Source: Vibrio superstes
GTDB lineage: Bacteria > Pseudomonadota > Gammaproteobacteria > Enterobacterales > Vibrionaceae
Direction: 5' to 3'
DNA length: 64,000 nucleotides
Assembly (NCBI RefSeq): GCF_003569005.1
Contig: NZ_BCUR01000004.1
Span: 1,266,003-1,330,002 of the forward strand
Shown: positions 26,937-36,085 of the stretch, piece after piece
How the letters are laid out: each line of letters begins with the position of its first letter
Numbering within the stretch: the stretch's first letter is position 1
Translations under genes and position numbers: made by a program
The notes under the pieces: generated by a model
The model's database searches: none
What the model saw: only the letters and a program-made list of their open reading frames with translations
Told to the model about the DNA's origin: nothing

Positions 26937-27557
26937 ATGAGTCAGTATTTTTATGTTCATCCAGATAATCCGCAAGCGCGCCTTATCACACAAGCCGCTG
27001 CTATCATTCGCAATGGTGGGGTAGTGATTTATCCTACAGATTCGGGGTATGCACTTGGGTGTCAGCTAGAGAACAAATCTGCACTGGATCGCGTGTGTCG
27101 AATTCGTAAAATCGATGATAAGCACAACTTCACACTACTATGCCGAGATCTATCAGAGCTATCCTTGTATGCACGCGTCGACAATAGCGCGTTCCGTCTA
27201 TTGAAGAACAATACACCGGGTGCGTATACCTTTATCTTTAAAGGAACAAAAGAGGTGCCTCGCCGTTTAATGAACGCCAAGCGTAAAACCATTGGTATTC
27301 GTGTTCCAGATAACAAGATTGCGCTAGATTTGTTGGAAGCGCTAGGCGAGCCGATGATGTCAACGACCCTTATTCTTCCTGGTAATGAAGTGACAGAATC
27401 TGATCCAGAAGAGATCAGAGACAAGCTAGAGCATGTGGTAGATTTGATCATCAATGGCGGTTACTTGGGTGAACAACCGACGACGGTGATTGATTTTAGT
27501 GAAGATGACCCCGTTATCGCACGTCGCGGCGCCGGGGATACAACTCCGTTTGAATAA
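26937..27557 (+). CDS. yciO: YciO, Sua5/YrdC-like protein
   Basis: A 206-residue member of the TsaC/Sua5 fold, which makes threonylcarbamoyl-AMP for tRNA modification; YciO itself is a paralog of less certain activity. Signatures: GGVVIYPTDSGYALGCQ, RICRIRKIDDKHNFTLLCRD, NNTPGAYTFIFKGTKEVPRR and KRKTIGIRVPDN. The second of two adjacent ATGs is preferred because AAGGAG lies at the right distance and homologs begin MSQ. It follows rnm by about 23 bp. Confidence 0.92.
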   Translation: MSQYFYVHPDNPQARLITQAAAIIRNGGVVIYPTDSGYALGCQLENKSALDRVCRIRKIDDKHNFTLLCRDLSELSLYARVDNSAFRLLKNNTPGAYTFIFKGTKEVPRRLMNAKRKTIGIRVPDNKIALDLLEALGEPMMSTTLILPGNEVTESDPEEIRDKLEHVVDLIINGGYLGEQPTTVIDFSEDDPVIARRGAGDTTPFE

Positions 27558-27713
27558 CTTGTATTTGTTAGTAAAATCAATGACTTGTTAAACCTCAAAA
27601 ATGCAGCAAATATTGGATGATTTTCGGTTGGGTTTTTGAGATACTACGCGACCGCAATTTCTGCGAAACACTACTTCATCCGACGTCTGAGAAGACGACA
27701 CAAAGGTAACTAA

Positions 27714-28604
27714 ATGAGCGAAAAATTACAGAAAATTTTAGCACGCGCTGGTCATGGATCTCGCCGCGAACTTGAGAGTTTAATTAAATCAGGTCGCGTC
27801 AGCGTTAATGGTCAGGTAGCCACGCTAGGAGAGCGCTTAGAAGATGACTTAGCGGTTGTCCGCATTGATGGTCATCAAGTGTCAGTTAAGGCTCCTGAAG
27901 AAGTAGTGTGTCGTGTTCTTGCTTACTACAAGCCAGAAGGTGAATTGTGTACTCGTCACGATCCAGAAGGTCGCCGTACCGTATTTGACCGCCTGCCTAA
28001 GATCAACGGTGCTCGTTGGATCTCTGTGGGTCGATTGGATGCAAACACCTCAGGTTTGTTGCTGTTTACCACCGATGGTGAACTTGCAAACCGTCTAATG
28101 CACCCAAGCCGCCAAGTTGAGCGTGAATATCTAGTTCGCGTATTTGGTGATGTAAACGAGCAGAAGGTTCGTAACCTAACTCGTGGCGTACAACTTGAAG
28201 ACGGCATGGCTCGCTTCGAAGATATCGTTTACGCTGGTGGTGAAGGTATGAACCATACCTTTTACGTAGTCATTAACGAAGGTCGTAACCGTGAAGTTCG
28301 TCGCCTTTGGGAATCACAAGACACCACAGTAAGTCGTCTGAAGCGTGTTCGCTACGGTGACATCTTCCTAGAGAAGAAGTTGCCTCGCGGGGGATGGATG
28401 GAAATGGACCTGAAACAGGTTAACTACCTTCGTGAGCTTGTTGAGCTTCAACCAGAAAAAGCAACAGTAATCGATGAGCGTAACACCTCTCGTAACCGTG
28501 AGCGTTCTCGTTCTCAAAAAATCCGTCGTGCAGTACGTCGTCACGAGGAGCGTATCACCTCGAATGGCCCAGCTAAACGCAAGCCAAAGAAAGTACGTAA
28601 GTAG
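27714..28604 (+). CDS. rluB: 23S rRNA pseudouridine(2605) synthase
   Basis: A 296-residue RsuA-family pseudouridine synthase that modifies uridine 2605 of 23S rRNA. An N-terminal S4 RNA-binding domain ([20 protein letters not shown]) is followed by the catalytic [20 protein letters not shown] and a long basic tail ([20 protein letters not shown]) as in RluB. RluB-like basic tail and length separate it from RluE/RluF. Confidence 0.94.
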   Translation: MSEKLQKILARAGHGSRRELESLIKSGRVSVNGQVATLGERLEDDLAVVRIDGHQVSVKAPEEVVCRVLAYYKPEGELCTRHDPEGRRTVFDRLPKINGARWISVGRLDANTSGLLLFTTDGELANRLMHPSRQVEREYLVRVFGDVNEQKVRNLTRGVQLEDGMARFEDIVYAGGEGMNHTFYVVINEGRNREVRRLWESQDTTVSRLKRVRYGDIFLEKKLPRGGWMEMDLKQVNYLRELVELQPEKATVIDERNTSRNRERSRSQKIRRAVRRHEERITSNGPAKRKPKKVRK

Positions 28605-28624
28605 CTTTCAATAACAGATTCAAG

Positions 28625-28651
28625 AAGCGACTCGAAAGAGTCGCTTTTTTT
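28625..28651 (+). terminator. Rho-independent terminator of rluB
   Basis: Stem AAGCGACTC / GAGTCGCTT with GAAA tetraloop and a T run, 20 bp past the stop. Confidence 0.92.
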
Positions 28652-28723
28652 ATACCTCAAATATGGATTCAAACGATAAACTGTTCGTATGACAAGCTAA
28701 AAGGGTGTTAGAAGGTTATGGAA

Positions 28724-29065
28724 ATGAATGGTATTCAGCTTGGGTTCAATCATGAGTATTCAGAGATTGCGCCAACTATTGAGGAGGTGCAGTTTCTATC
28801 TGGGTATGCACTACTGGAGTTTGGAGCGCCTTGGTGCCCTCATTGCCAAACTGGAGAAGTGGTGATTCAGCAGGTACTAGAAGAAATAGCGCCACAGCTT
28901 CATATTAAAATTTTCGACGGTAAAGGTAGGAAACTGGGCCGACTATTTTCAGTGAAGCTTTGGCCTACCTTGATACTGCTGAAAGAGGGCAGAGAGGTAG
29001 AAAGAGTCGTGCGTCCTACCTCTATTGATGATGTGCGTAAACTCACAGCACTAATTGAACAGTAA
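28724..29065 (+). CDS. Thioredoxin family protein
   Basis: A 113-residue thioredoxin-fold protein without signal peptide. The redox site is FGAPWCPHCQTGEV (CPHC, about residues 38-41) and the cis-Pro stretch is KLWPTLILLKEGRE. It may be a cytoplasmic disulfide reductase of unknown partner. Of two nearby ATGs the second (28724) has AAGG at a proper distance. Convergent with the next gene. Confidence 0.86.
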   Translation: MNGIQLGFNHEYSEIAPTIEEVQFLSGYALLEFGAPWCPHCQTGEVVIQQVLEEIAPQLHIKIFDGKGRKLGRLFSVKLWPTLILLKEGREVERVVRPTSIDDVRKLTALIEQ

Positions 29066-29098
29066 CAGAGCTAATGGATACGATTGCGGAACAGTAAA

Positions 29099-31018
29099 TT
29101 ACTTTGACTCTATCATCTCTAGGTTTGCCCAAGGTTCAAGGGCTATGCTCTGTCCTCCAAGCCAAACAACAATGGGTAAAGGCTTAGGTTTAACATAGTC
29201 GGCAAAGGTTGTGTCGTGTATAACATCATTCTCCGCTACTTCAAATACCAGTAGATCTGCAAACATTACTTGCCGGTCATATTTGAGAATATCGGCTACT
29301 TCCCCCCAATACACATAGTCATTAGCCTCCATCCAAGAGGTGAGAGTTTTCGTGTACAACTGCTTTGATTGTTCAGGGTATGCGATATCGATAGAGAGCA
29401 CCATATCGTCGCCATTCTTCAAAGATGCTTGAATGCCGTCTTGCTCATCAAACTCATACATAAAGGAGTCGTTAGCGTCTTCTATAAATGCAGTAATGTC
29501 ATTGAGTGAAGGAGGCGCTTCACTCCTTAATAATCCAAGCACATGAGAGGGGTCAAGCCCGCTAATATTGGTTTGTGCCTCTAGTACTGAGAAACGAGGC
29601 TTTGGGTTCTCTTCTAGCGGGTTGATGACGTAGGTGGACCATTCCGCTCTTACCCCATTAAGGTTGGCACCACGTGATAGATATAAATTCAGTGACACAG
29701 CGTACACCGCTTTTCTCTGCTCTGGGTAGAATCGGATCTTTGCCAGTTTAAAGTGCGGTGGCAGAAATGCTTTTTTAAATGCCTTTACTTTGTCAGGCCT
29801 TATTTCAAAATTAATGAAAATGGTCTTAGGGCTAGTTTGCAATTCAAAGAACAGCGTGGGTTTGGCTTGTCCAGCAAAGGTTGATAGTCCTTGATAGAGG
29901 TCCTGTAATGCGTAGTAAAAAGTGGGTTGATAGTTTGACGGTATCTGAGTAAACACTTGGCCAAATATATTTTCAGGATCCGCTGGTGGAATCTCTAGTT
30001 CCGAAGATCCTAAAGCAAGGTACACCAAGCAAGCATATTGCTCGGATAATGACGCTGGGCTTTGGGGGTTATCACACGCAGCAGGGCCAAAGGATGGATC
30101 TGGTGTCCTAATGGGTTGTGTTACAGGCTGTGCTAAAAATGCCATATCGTATTTTGGCACAATCACGTTGGTCAATGTATGTGCAAATCTAAACCAAGGG
30201 AGTGATGAGCTCACCTTGACCTTATTGATATTGATTTTGTGTAATCGAGCATCCACAGAACTGCCGTCATAATAGTAACGAGTCAGAGTTCCTCTAGGCC
30301 CTAACACCTTTTCTGATGCATTTAGGTAAGACTCCGAGAAAGTTTTATTTGTTGATGACTTACCTAAGATAATATTGGCGTTAAATTCCTCTCCACTTTC
30401 TGAGGTTAGATGCGCCTTTATGTGTCTGCTAGATTTCTCCAATGAAATGGCCGAGTGCGACAAGTTGGCAAGTTCTAATAAGTCGTTTCCAGGGATTTGT
30501 TTAAATGAAGCAAATCGATACAGATGTGTCTCATTGCTACCTTGATACGTTACAAAGGTCTTCCACTCCACTTTAAGACCTTGCTCTGCTCCTGCTGTGT
30601 GGGCTATATCCACCAGTAAATAGTACTGCTTTCTTTGAGAAAAAAGGCTAAAGGAGGAACCCTTCTGTTTACTGAGCCACGTCATAAATCGTCTGTGAAA
30701 CTTTGACTCAGTCAAAGGTGCAGTTTTACCTACGCGCAGGTAATATGGCAGGTTGATTAGAGATGCGAATGAATCCACATCACTAGGTTTTATTTTCCAA
30801 GCCATAAGAACTCTATCGTGTAAGCGATAAGGAAAAACCGGAGGCGTCTCGCCAGAAATAGTGGTTTGTGTCAGTGCTGCATTGATTGTACTGCCACCAA
30901 AAATTTGATTTCGGACGGTAATAAGCTGCTCTTTTTCTAAAGCAGTGAGAGCAAAAACGCTTACTGGTATCAATGAAGTGAGTAGAGTGATGAACGAAAT
31001 GATGACAATTTTCGACAT
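29099..31018 (-). CDS. Uncharacterised exported protein with duplicated domain, 639 aa
   Basis: Not recognised. Signal peptide at residues 1-23 (IISFITLLTSLIPVSVFA). Two similar segments, about 72-180 and 400-490, share the pattern (W/F)(K/E)I(K/R)P..V..F, then a strand, then a G.(R/K)(A/V)EW.T(Y/F)V block (GLKVEWKTFVTY and GVRAEWSTYVIN). A linker rich in Pro and Cys (GPAACDNPQSPAS) separates them. It is a single-gene unit, probably periplasmic. The family is unknown to me. Confidence 0.75.
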   Translation of the reverse strand: MSKIVIISFITLLTSLIPVSVFALTALEKEQLITVRNQIFGGSTINAALTQTTISGETPPVFPYRLHDRVLMAWKIKPSDVDSFASLINLPYYLRVGKTAPLTESKFHRRFMTWLSKQKGSSFSLFSQRKQYYLLVDIAHTAGAEQGLKVEWKTFVTYQGSNETHLYRFASFKQIPGNDLLELANLSHSAISLEKSSRHIKAHLTSESGEEFNANIILGKSSTNKTFSESYLNASEKVLGPRGTLTRYYYDGSSVDARLHKININKVKVSSSLPWFRFAHTLTNVIVPKYDMAFLAQPVTQPIRTPDPSFGPAACDNPQSPASLSEQYACLVYLALGSSELEIPPADPENIFGQVFTQIPSNYQPTFYYALQDLYQGLSTFAGQAKPTLFFELQTSPKTIFINFEIRPDKVKAFKKAFLPPHFKLAKIRFYPEQRKAVYAVSLNLYLSRGANLNGVRAEWSTYVINPLEENPKPRFSVLEAQTNISGLDPSHVLGLLRSEAPPSLNDITAFIEDANDSFMYEFDEQDGIQASLKNGDDMVLSIDIAYPEQSKQLYTKTLTSWMEANDYVYWGEVADILKYDRQVMFADLLVFEVAENDVIHDTTFADYVKPKPLPIVVWLGGQSIALEPWANLEMIESK

Positions 31019-31306
31019 AGTTTTTCCCTTAGTTCACTAGTAACTAGACGGGACACTGAATACGTCTTGGTCTCGTAGGTGTAGATGAGAACCGCTTATA
31101 AGGTTTAGTTTGTTACACGTGAATTACAAGTTACATCCTCCCGAATAATCATCAAACGTCATAAGGTCAGACCTGTTGTTTGCAGGGACTATTGCTGGTG
31201 TGAGAGTGTGATTTTTCTCGCTAACTAATTGATAAGCAAATGTATAAAATGGCTCCTGTATCCAGTGTGTAGGACAATATAAACAAATAGGAGAAGTGAA
31301 GAGACA
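31019..31306. other. Intergenic region between divergent genes
   Basis: About 290 bp, holding the promoters of the exported protein (minus) and the acetyltransferase (plus). A GGAG ribosome site precedes the latter. No other feature seen. Confidence 0.5.
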
Positions 31307-31741
31307 ATGGAAGTAATAATCGGAAGCGACGCGGAGACTATTAGAAAGGCTCAAGTTATTCGTAATCAAGTATTTACTGTAGAGCAGGGGATCCCACAAG
31401 AGCTAGATTTAGACGGATTAGATGAGACAAGCCATCACCTTTTGATGACTGATAAAGGTGCTCTCGTAGCTACAGCTAGGCTGACGCCGAAACTAGGTGG
31501 TGCATCTGTAATGGCTCGTGTAGCAGTATTGAAGGCATATAGAGGATGCGGGTTAGCGAGTAAGATAGTAGAGGCTTTGATTGATTACGCAAATAACCAA
31601 GGAATAAATTCCATTGAAATACACGCGCATGAATATCTGAAAGAGTTTTACGAGCGCTTTGGCTTTTCGTTTATCCAACAGGTTGAAGTTGTGGGTGAGC
31701 ATCAGTTAATTGAGATGCAATACCGAGCTTCAATCACCTAG
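31307..31741 (+). CDS. GNAT family N-acetyltransferase
   Basis: A 144-residue acetyltransferase. RNQVFTVEQGIPQELDLDGL and the acetyl-CoA motif VLKAYRGCGLASKIVEALI (about residues 75-93) followed by EFYERFGFSF are typical of ElaA/YjcF-like GNATs. Target amine unknown. Confidence 0.85.
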   Translation: MEVIIGSDAETIRKAQVIRNQVFTVEQGIPQELDLDGLDETSHHLLMTDKGALVATARLTPKLGGASVMARVAVLKAYRGCGLASKIVEALIDYANNQGINSIEIHAHEYLKEFYERFGFSFIQQVEVVGEHQLIEMQYRASIT

Positions 31742-31802
31742 TTAAACGGCAGTCGCACTCTAGAGTGAATAACCATTAAAGAGGTGACTGCATTCAGGTG
31801 AA

Positions 31803-32471
31803 CTAGTCTCTGCCTGGGGCATTCCTTTGCGAGGGAGAATCTTTAAATGCCTTACTGATGGTTAACGGGTCAACCTGTTCTCTTTGCTGTTGACTAGCCT
31901 GCGCCCACCACATCAATTGTGCTAGAGTGCGATACAAGTAATCATCCCATTGTGCTTGGTCTTCAGGGTTGATGGTGTGTCCGGTTTCTTCAAAGACATC
32001 TTGCACACAAGGAAGGTGTATCATTGCCGATACCGGAAGGCAGCCTAATTCTGAGAGAAAGGTGCGCATAGACACTGCGGCTCTAGCGCCGCCCCATTGA
32101 CCCGCAGAATAAGTGACGATTGCGCTTGGTTTGAATGAGAAAAGCGAACTGCCAAAGTGATTTAAAAGGTGCGCCAGTGCAGGGCTCATGGAGTGGTTAT
32201 ACTCTGGACTAACCATTACATAAGCATCGGCATTGCGTATTTTGGTGGCAAGGGATTCTAGATCTTGAGGCACCTGTCTTCGGCTGTAGGCAAACTCGGG
32301 TTTGAAGACGCCACCTGTGTCGTAATCGAGCGGATCGATAATCTCTATAGTGTTTCCGGGAAATGCTTTGTTCAAGAGTAGTGAGCACGCCAGACTCACT
32401 CTTTCACCCAGTCGCTTGGGTCTCGGTGGTCCACTAGTTCGACTGGAACCTAAAAATATAAGAATATTCAA
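31803..32471 (-). CDS. NADPH-dependent FMN reductase family protein
   Basis: A 222-residue flavodoxin-fold oxidoreductase. LGSSRTSGPPRPKRLGERV binds the FMN phosphate, YVMVSPEYNHSMSPALAHLL is the family signature and YSAGQWGGARAA the next loop. Expected to reduce flavin, quinone or azo substrates with NAD(P)H. Substrate unknown. Confidence 0.88.
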   Translation of the reverse strand: MNILIFLGSSRTSGPPRPKRLGERVSLACSLLLNKAFPGNTIEIIDPLDYDTGGVFKPEFAYSRRQVPQDLESLATKIRNADAYVMVSPEYNHSMSPALAHLLNHFGSSLFSFKPSAIVTYSAGQWGGARAAVSMRTFLSELGCLPVSAMIHLPCVQDVFEETGHTINPEDQAQWDDYLYRTLAQLMWWAQASQQQREQVDPLTISKAFKDSPSQRNAPGRD

Positions 32472-32624
32472 CGTCTTCTGTCCTTTCTTGATACTGGCTT
32501 CTAGTTACTGATGGTATCGAATCTTGTCACCGAAACCCACCTTTTCTAACTTTGGGTACTGTGCCACATTTCTTCAATTAGCTTGGTTCTATACTGAGAG
32601 AAGTCAAATCAAGAGGAGATGCCG

Positions 32625-32882
32625 ATGCTCAATGAAAATCATGCCTTTATCCTAGATTTTCCTGAACTAAAACTCGATATAGTTCAGCTAAATCATGACG
32701 ATCCAACTTTCAAAGCCGCTATGCAAAAGTACCATGAATTAGATTATGACATCCGAGAGCTCGAGGTATCAGGAAGCCCTATCGATGATGGCAATATGCA
32801 TGATCTTAAGTTAAAGCGTATGGAGCTCAAAGACGAGCTATATCAACAACTGACAAAGCACCATCAACAAGCCACCAGTTAA
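32625..32882 (+). CDS. YdcH family protein (DUF465), second copy
   Basis: An 85-residue relative of the protein at 15987-16232: YHELDYDIRELEVSGSPIDD and LKLKRMELKDELYQQL align with it. Probably a small coiled-coil of unknown role. AGGAG is optimally spaced to the ATG at 32625 rather than the one two codons upstream. Confidence 0.86.
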   Translation: MLNENHAFILDFPELKLDIVQLNHDDPTFKAAMQKYHELDYDIRELEVSGSPIDDGNMHDLKLKRMELKDELYQQLTKHHQQATS

Positions 32883-32900
32883 CTTACCGCAGTATTGTAT

Positions 32901-32933
32901 AAAAAAGGACTCTGCTGCTTAGAGCTAGAGTCC
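32901..32933 (-). terminator. Rho-independent terminator of the 68-aa gene
   Basis: Stem GGACTCT / AGAGTCC with a 13-nt loop; the six plus-strand A residues become a T run for the minus strand. Confidence 0.65.
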
Positions 32934-32970
32934 CATTTAACTCAGCGATGCCACATCGTTGGCTCAATAC

Positions 32971-33177
32971 TTAGTATTCGATTTGATGCTCGATTAAGTC
33001 AGCATCACTAAACCAAACGACCGTCCCTCTATAACCGCTCTCTTTCAATAGGCTATCTAACTGTGCGGCGATGCGCGCAGTCATCTTAAACCAACCATTG
33101 TCGCATTCTAATTCGTTAAGTAGATCTTTTGCGATAGAGAGTGCGGTTTCGTCAAGCTGCAAGTTCGTGTAGTTCAT
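32971..33177 (-). CDS. Small uncharacterised protein, 68 aa
   Basis: Not recognised. A soluble peptide with a helical first half (ETALSIAKDLLNELE), then FKMTARIAAQLDSLLKESGY and a strand (GTVVWFSD). A GGAAA ribosome site favours the ATG at 33177. Has its own terminator, which supports it being real. Confidence 0.6.
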   Translation of the reverse strand: MNYTNLQLDETALSIAKDLLNELECDNGWFKMTARIAAQLDSLLKESGYRGTVVWFSDADLIEHQIEY

Positions 33178-33264
33178 TTTGATTTCCAAGGTGCAGGAAA
33201 GGTCTAATTGGCTGACGCAGTCCTTATTGAGAAAGGGATTCTAGCACACTCATACACGATACCT

Positions 33265-33864
33265 TTAAGCCTTGGGCGTTGTTTCAGTGGTTTCGATGAA
33301 ATCCATAATCTGTTGCTGTTTTTCTGTGCTGACTTTAAGCGCTTCTGCGGTGATCTGTATGGACTGAGCCATTGAGGAGATATTTCCGGTAGCTTGAACC
33401 AGTGTTTGTTGCATTGGTTTTAAGATCAATAGATAGATGGCCACCAGAGCCAGTACGATCACCAGAACGATGGTACACAACACCACTATTAATTTGAACT
33501 GAAGGTCATCCATTAGCGTTTGACTGGATTGCTTAAAAGCAACTCGAGATTGCTCCAAGGCATCGGGTAAGCCACGCAGAGTTTGGGTTGTCGATAAGGT
33601 GAGTTGATTGACGCTGCTGATGGTTTTATCCAGAGCCTGTTGCTGATCCTCACTTAAGTTGGGATTGTCGACAATCGCTTGTAGGGAGTCAGAAATAGAT
33701 TCTAGCGACTGTGTTGCTTGCTTAGCATATTGTTCCATCCCATCTAAATCTAGAGTCATATCAACATTGATCAATGGTTGCTGCTGCTTGTTGTCGGCTT
33801 CTTCAGCCAAGCTAGTAAATGCGCTAAAAGCTAGAACTAATGCCACTAGGAAATGCTTTAACAT
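33265..33864 (-). CDS. Exported/membrane coiled-coil protein, 199 aa
   Basis: Not recognised. Signal peptide at 1-20 (LVALVLAFSAFTSLA), a Gln/Ser-rich helical region (about 40-115, long coiled-coil pattern), one strong membrane segment (LIVVLCTIVLVIVLALVAIY, about 126-147) and a second helical tail. The layout recalls the sensory half of methyl-accepting proteins but no signalling domain is present. Likely an inner-membrane protein with an extracytoplasmic coiled coil. Confidence 0.7.
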   Translation of the reverse strand: MLKHFLVALVLAFSAFTSLAEEADNKQQQPLINVDMTLDLDGMEQYAKQATQSLESISDSLQAIVDNPNLSEDQQQALDKTISSVNQLTLSTTQTLRGLPDALEQSRVAFKQSSQTLMDDLQFKLIVVLCTIVLVIVLALVAIYLLILKPMQQTLVQATGNISSMAQSIQITAEALKVSTEKQQQIMDFIETTETTPKA

Positions 33865-34106
33865 CAGAGTTCCCTTTCTCCGTATTTGGTCACTCTACTG
33901 TAGAGAACAACGCTGGGTATTGCTAGTTGATTAGGCTATGTTGTGAGTAGGCTTAGCCCGTTTCGATGTACAATAATCGTTATTAAATCAATCGCTTTAC
34001 CATTACTATGGTGGCTGAGTTCTTTGATTTCGCAGTTGGCTAATGACTGATGAGTAAAAGTTGGGCAAGCTGACGTCGGGTATGAGTGATTTAGGCAAGG
34101 ATAAAA

Positions 34107-34907
34107 ATGGAACTGAGTATTTACCAAGTTGATGCCTTTGCATCAGAGACATTCACAGGCAATCCTGCTGGAGTCTGCATCACAAATAAGCCACTTTCAG
34201 ATGAACTCATGTTATCAATTGCTCGAGAAATTGCCGTCTCAGAAACTGCTTTTCTGTCACGTGAGAACATGAACCTTCGTTGGTTCACACCGGAAGTTGA
34301 GGTGAAGCTCTGTGGGCATGGAACACTATCAGTTGCCCATATATTGGCTGAAACAGGAGAGGCAAAGGTTGGGGATCTGATGACCTTTAATAGCTTATCT
34401 GGCCCCTTGAGTGCGAAAATCACAGACACTGATATCGAGCTTAATTTTCCAACTGCAACTTTGACAAGCGAACAACCATTAGATACCCAATTGCTGAAAG
34501 CTTTAGGGCTCAAAGAGGATGATATCCTTTCATCAGCAAACTTTGACTCTAAACAACTCATAGAAGTCGTTGATGAGCAAGTTGTGATGAGCCTTTCCCC
34601 TGACTTTATTGCAATGAAAAAGCTAAGTGGACGTGGGGTAGTCATTACCTCAGCCTCTAACAAACCTGACTTGGATTTCTTATCTCGATATTTTGCTCCG
34701 TGGGTGGGCGTTGATGAAGACCCGGTAACCGGATCTAATCACTGCGCATTGAGCCTGTTTTGGGGCGAAAAGCTTGGAAAAACTGAGCTTAAGGCTTATC
34801 AAGCCTCAGCTAGGGGTGGGTACATTGACATGAGGCTGCTACCCGATAATCGAACCACCTTAATAGGAAAAGCGATCACTACCATTAAGGGTGTTATGTT
34901 CGTTTAA
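34107..34907 (+). CDS. PhzF family isomerase/epimerase-like protein
   Basis: A 266-residue diaminopimelate-epimerase-fold protein. DAFASETFTGNPAGVCI at the start, the general acid/base Glu in REIAVSETAFLS, LRWFTPEVEVKLCGHGTLS, and VDEDPVTGSNHCAL are family signatures. The family includes PhzF of phenazine synthesis, but most members have unknown substrates and no phz genes are near. AAGGATAAAA precedes the ATG. Confidence 0.9.
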   Translation: MELSIYQVDAFASETFTGNPAGVCITNKPLSDELMLSIAREIAVSETAFLSRENMNLRWFTPEVEVKLCGHGTLSVAHILAETGEAKVGDLMTFNSLSGPLSAKITDTDIELNFPTATLTSEQPLDTQLLKALGLKEDDILSSANFDSKQLIEVVDEQVVMSLSPDFIAMKKLSGRGVVITSASNKPDLDFLSRYFAPWVGVDEDPVTGSNHCALSLFWGEKLGKTELKAYQASARGGYIDMRLLPDNRTTLIGKAITTIKGVMFV

Positions 34908-35041
34908 TTACCTTCTGCTTCATCAGTTAGAGATAGATGCAAAACGTATCCTTCTTTCTTCTCTATTTATCTCATCACTGATATTGCGTACTCAATTAGC
35001 CGTATACCTTTTGAGTAAAAGCGTATCTTAAGGAACTAGAA

Positions 35042-36031
35042 ATGATCAATATAGCGTTTTTCAGCACCAAGTCTTATGACGAACAGGCATTTATGGTAGC
35101 CAAAGCAGACCGTGCTTTTCAGTACCATTTCTTTGATTTTCAGTTGACTGAAAAGACAGCGAAGTTAGCTAAGGGCTGTGAAGTGGTCTGTGCTTTTGTG
35201 AACGACGATCTAACAAAGCCAGTGCTGGAGCAACTTGCTATGCGCGGAGTGAAAATGATTGCTATGCGCTGTGCGGGCTTTAACAACGTTGATCTTGATT
35301 CAGCGAAGGAGCTAGGTATTCAAGTTGCCCGAGTTCCCGCTTATTCACCTGAGGCCATCGCTGAGCATGCGGTTGGTTTGATGATGACACTCAATAGGCG
35401 CTTTCATAAAGCCTATCAAAGAACTCGCGATGCTAACTTCTCTTTAGAAGGGTTGGTCGGCTTTAACTTCCACGGACGCACGGCAGGGATCATAGGTACG
35501 GGAAAAATTGGCCTTGCCACAATGCGAATTCTGAAAGGGTTGGGAATGAATATATTATGTTTTGACCCATATCCTAGTGACGTGGCCAAGGAACTAGGCG
35601 CTCACTATTGCGACCTAGACACTCTCTTTCAGCAATCAGATGTGATTTCTTTGCACTGCCCAATGACAAAAGAGAACTTTCATCTGCTGAATGAAGAGGC
35701 ATTTAGCACAATGAAGGATGGGGTAATGATCATCAATACTAGTCGTGGCGAACTGGTTAATTCTAATGCTGCAATAGAAGCGTTGAAGAATGGGAAAATC
35801 GGTGCCCTAGGGTTAGATGTTTACGAAGGGGAAAAAGAGTTGTTCTTTAAGGATAAATCCAATGATGTGATTATCGATGATGTGTTTCGTCGCTTGTCTG
35901 CGTGTCACAACGTTATTTTTACCGGACACCAAGCCTTTCTAACCGTCGATGCCTTAAAGAGCATTGCTTCGACCACACTAGAAAATGTGGATAACTTTAG
36001 TGCTGATAAAAGCACAGCCAACTTCTTATAG
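35042..36031 (+). CDS. ldhA: D-lactate dehydrogenase (fermentative)
   Basis: A 329-residue D-2-hydroxyacid dehydrogenase reducing pyruvate to D-lactate with NADH. Signatures: RCAGFNNVDLDSAKELGI, the nucleotide loop GIIGTGKIGLATMRILKGLG, catalytic Arg in NTSRGELVNS and Glu/His in LDVYEGEKELFF and FTGHQAFLT. Matches LdhA in length and at the C terminus. Confidence 0.93.
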   Translation: MINIAFFSTKSYDEQAFMVAKADRAFQYHFFDFQLTEKTAKLAKGCEVVCAFVNDDLTKPVLEQLAMRGVKMIAMRCAGFNNVDLDSAKELGIQVARVPAYSPEAIAEHAVGLMMTLNRRFHKAYQRTRDANFSLEGLVGFNFHGRTAGIIGTGKIGLATMRILKGLGMNILCFDPYPSDVAKELGAHYCDLDTLFQQSDVISLHCPMTKENFHLLNEEAFSTMKDGVMIINTSRGELVNSNAAIEALKNGKIGALGLDVYEGEKELFFKDKSNDVIIDDVFRRLSACHNVIFTGHQAFLTVDALKSIASTTLENVDNFSADKSTANFL

Positions 36032-36047
36032 GTTATTGATCTTTAGT

Positions 36048-36078
36048 GCGACAAGCTGATGGTATCTCAGCTTGTCGC
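36048..36078. terminator. Hairpin between converging ldhA and desaturase genes
   Basis: Perfect 12-bp stem GCGACAAGCTGA / TCAGCTTGTCGC with a 7-nt loop. A T run is not clear on either side, so termination strength is uncertain. Confidence 0.6.
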
Positions 36079-36085
36079 TAATAGA

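Noticed and set aside
31124..31399. Minus-strand ORF of 91 codons upstream of the GNAT gene
   Set aside because: It overlaps the start of a well-supported acetyltransferase and has no protein-like features.
34107..34907. Phenazine biosynthesis locus
   Set aside because: PhzF-like proteins are widespread; no other phz gene is in the window.
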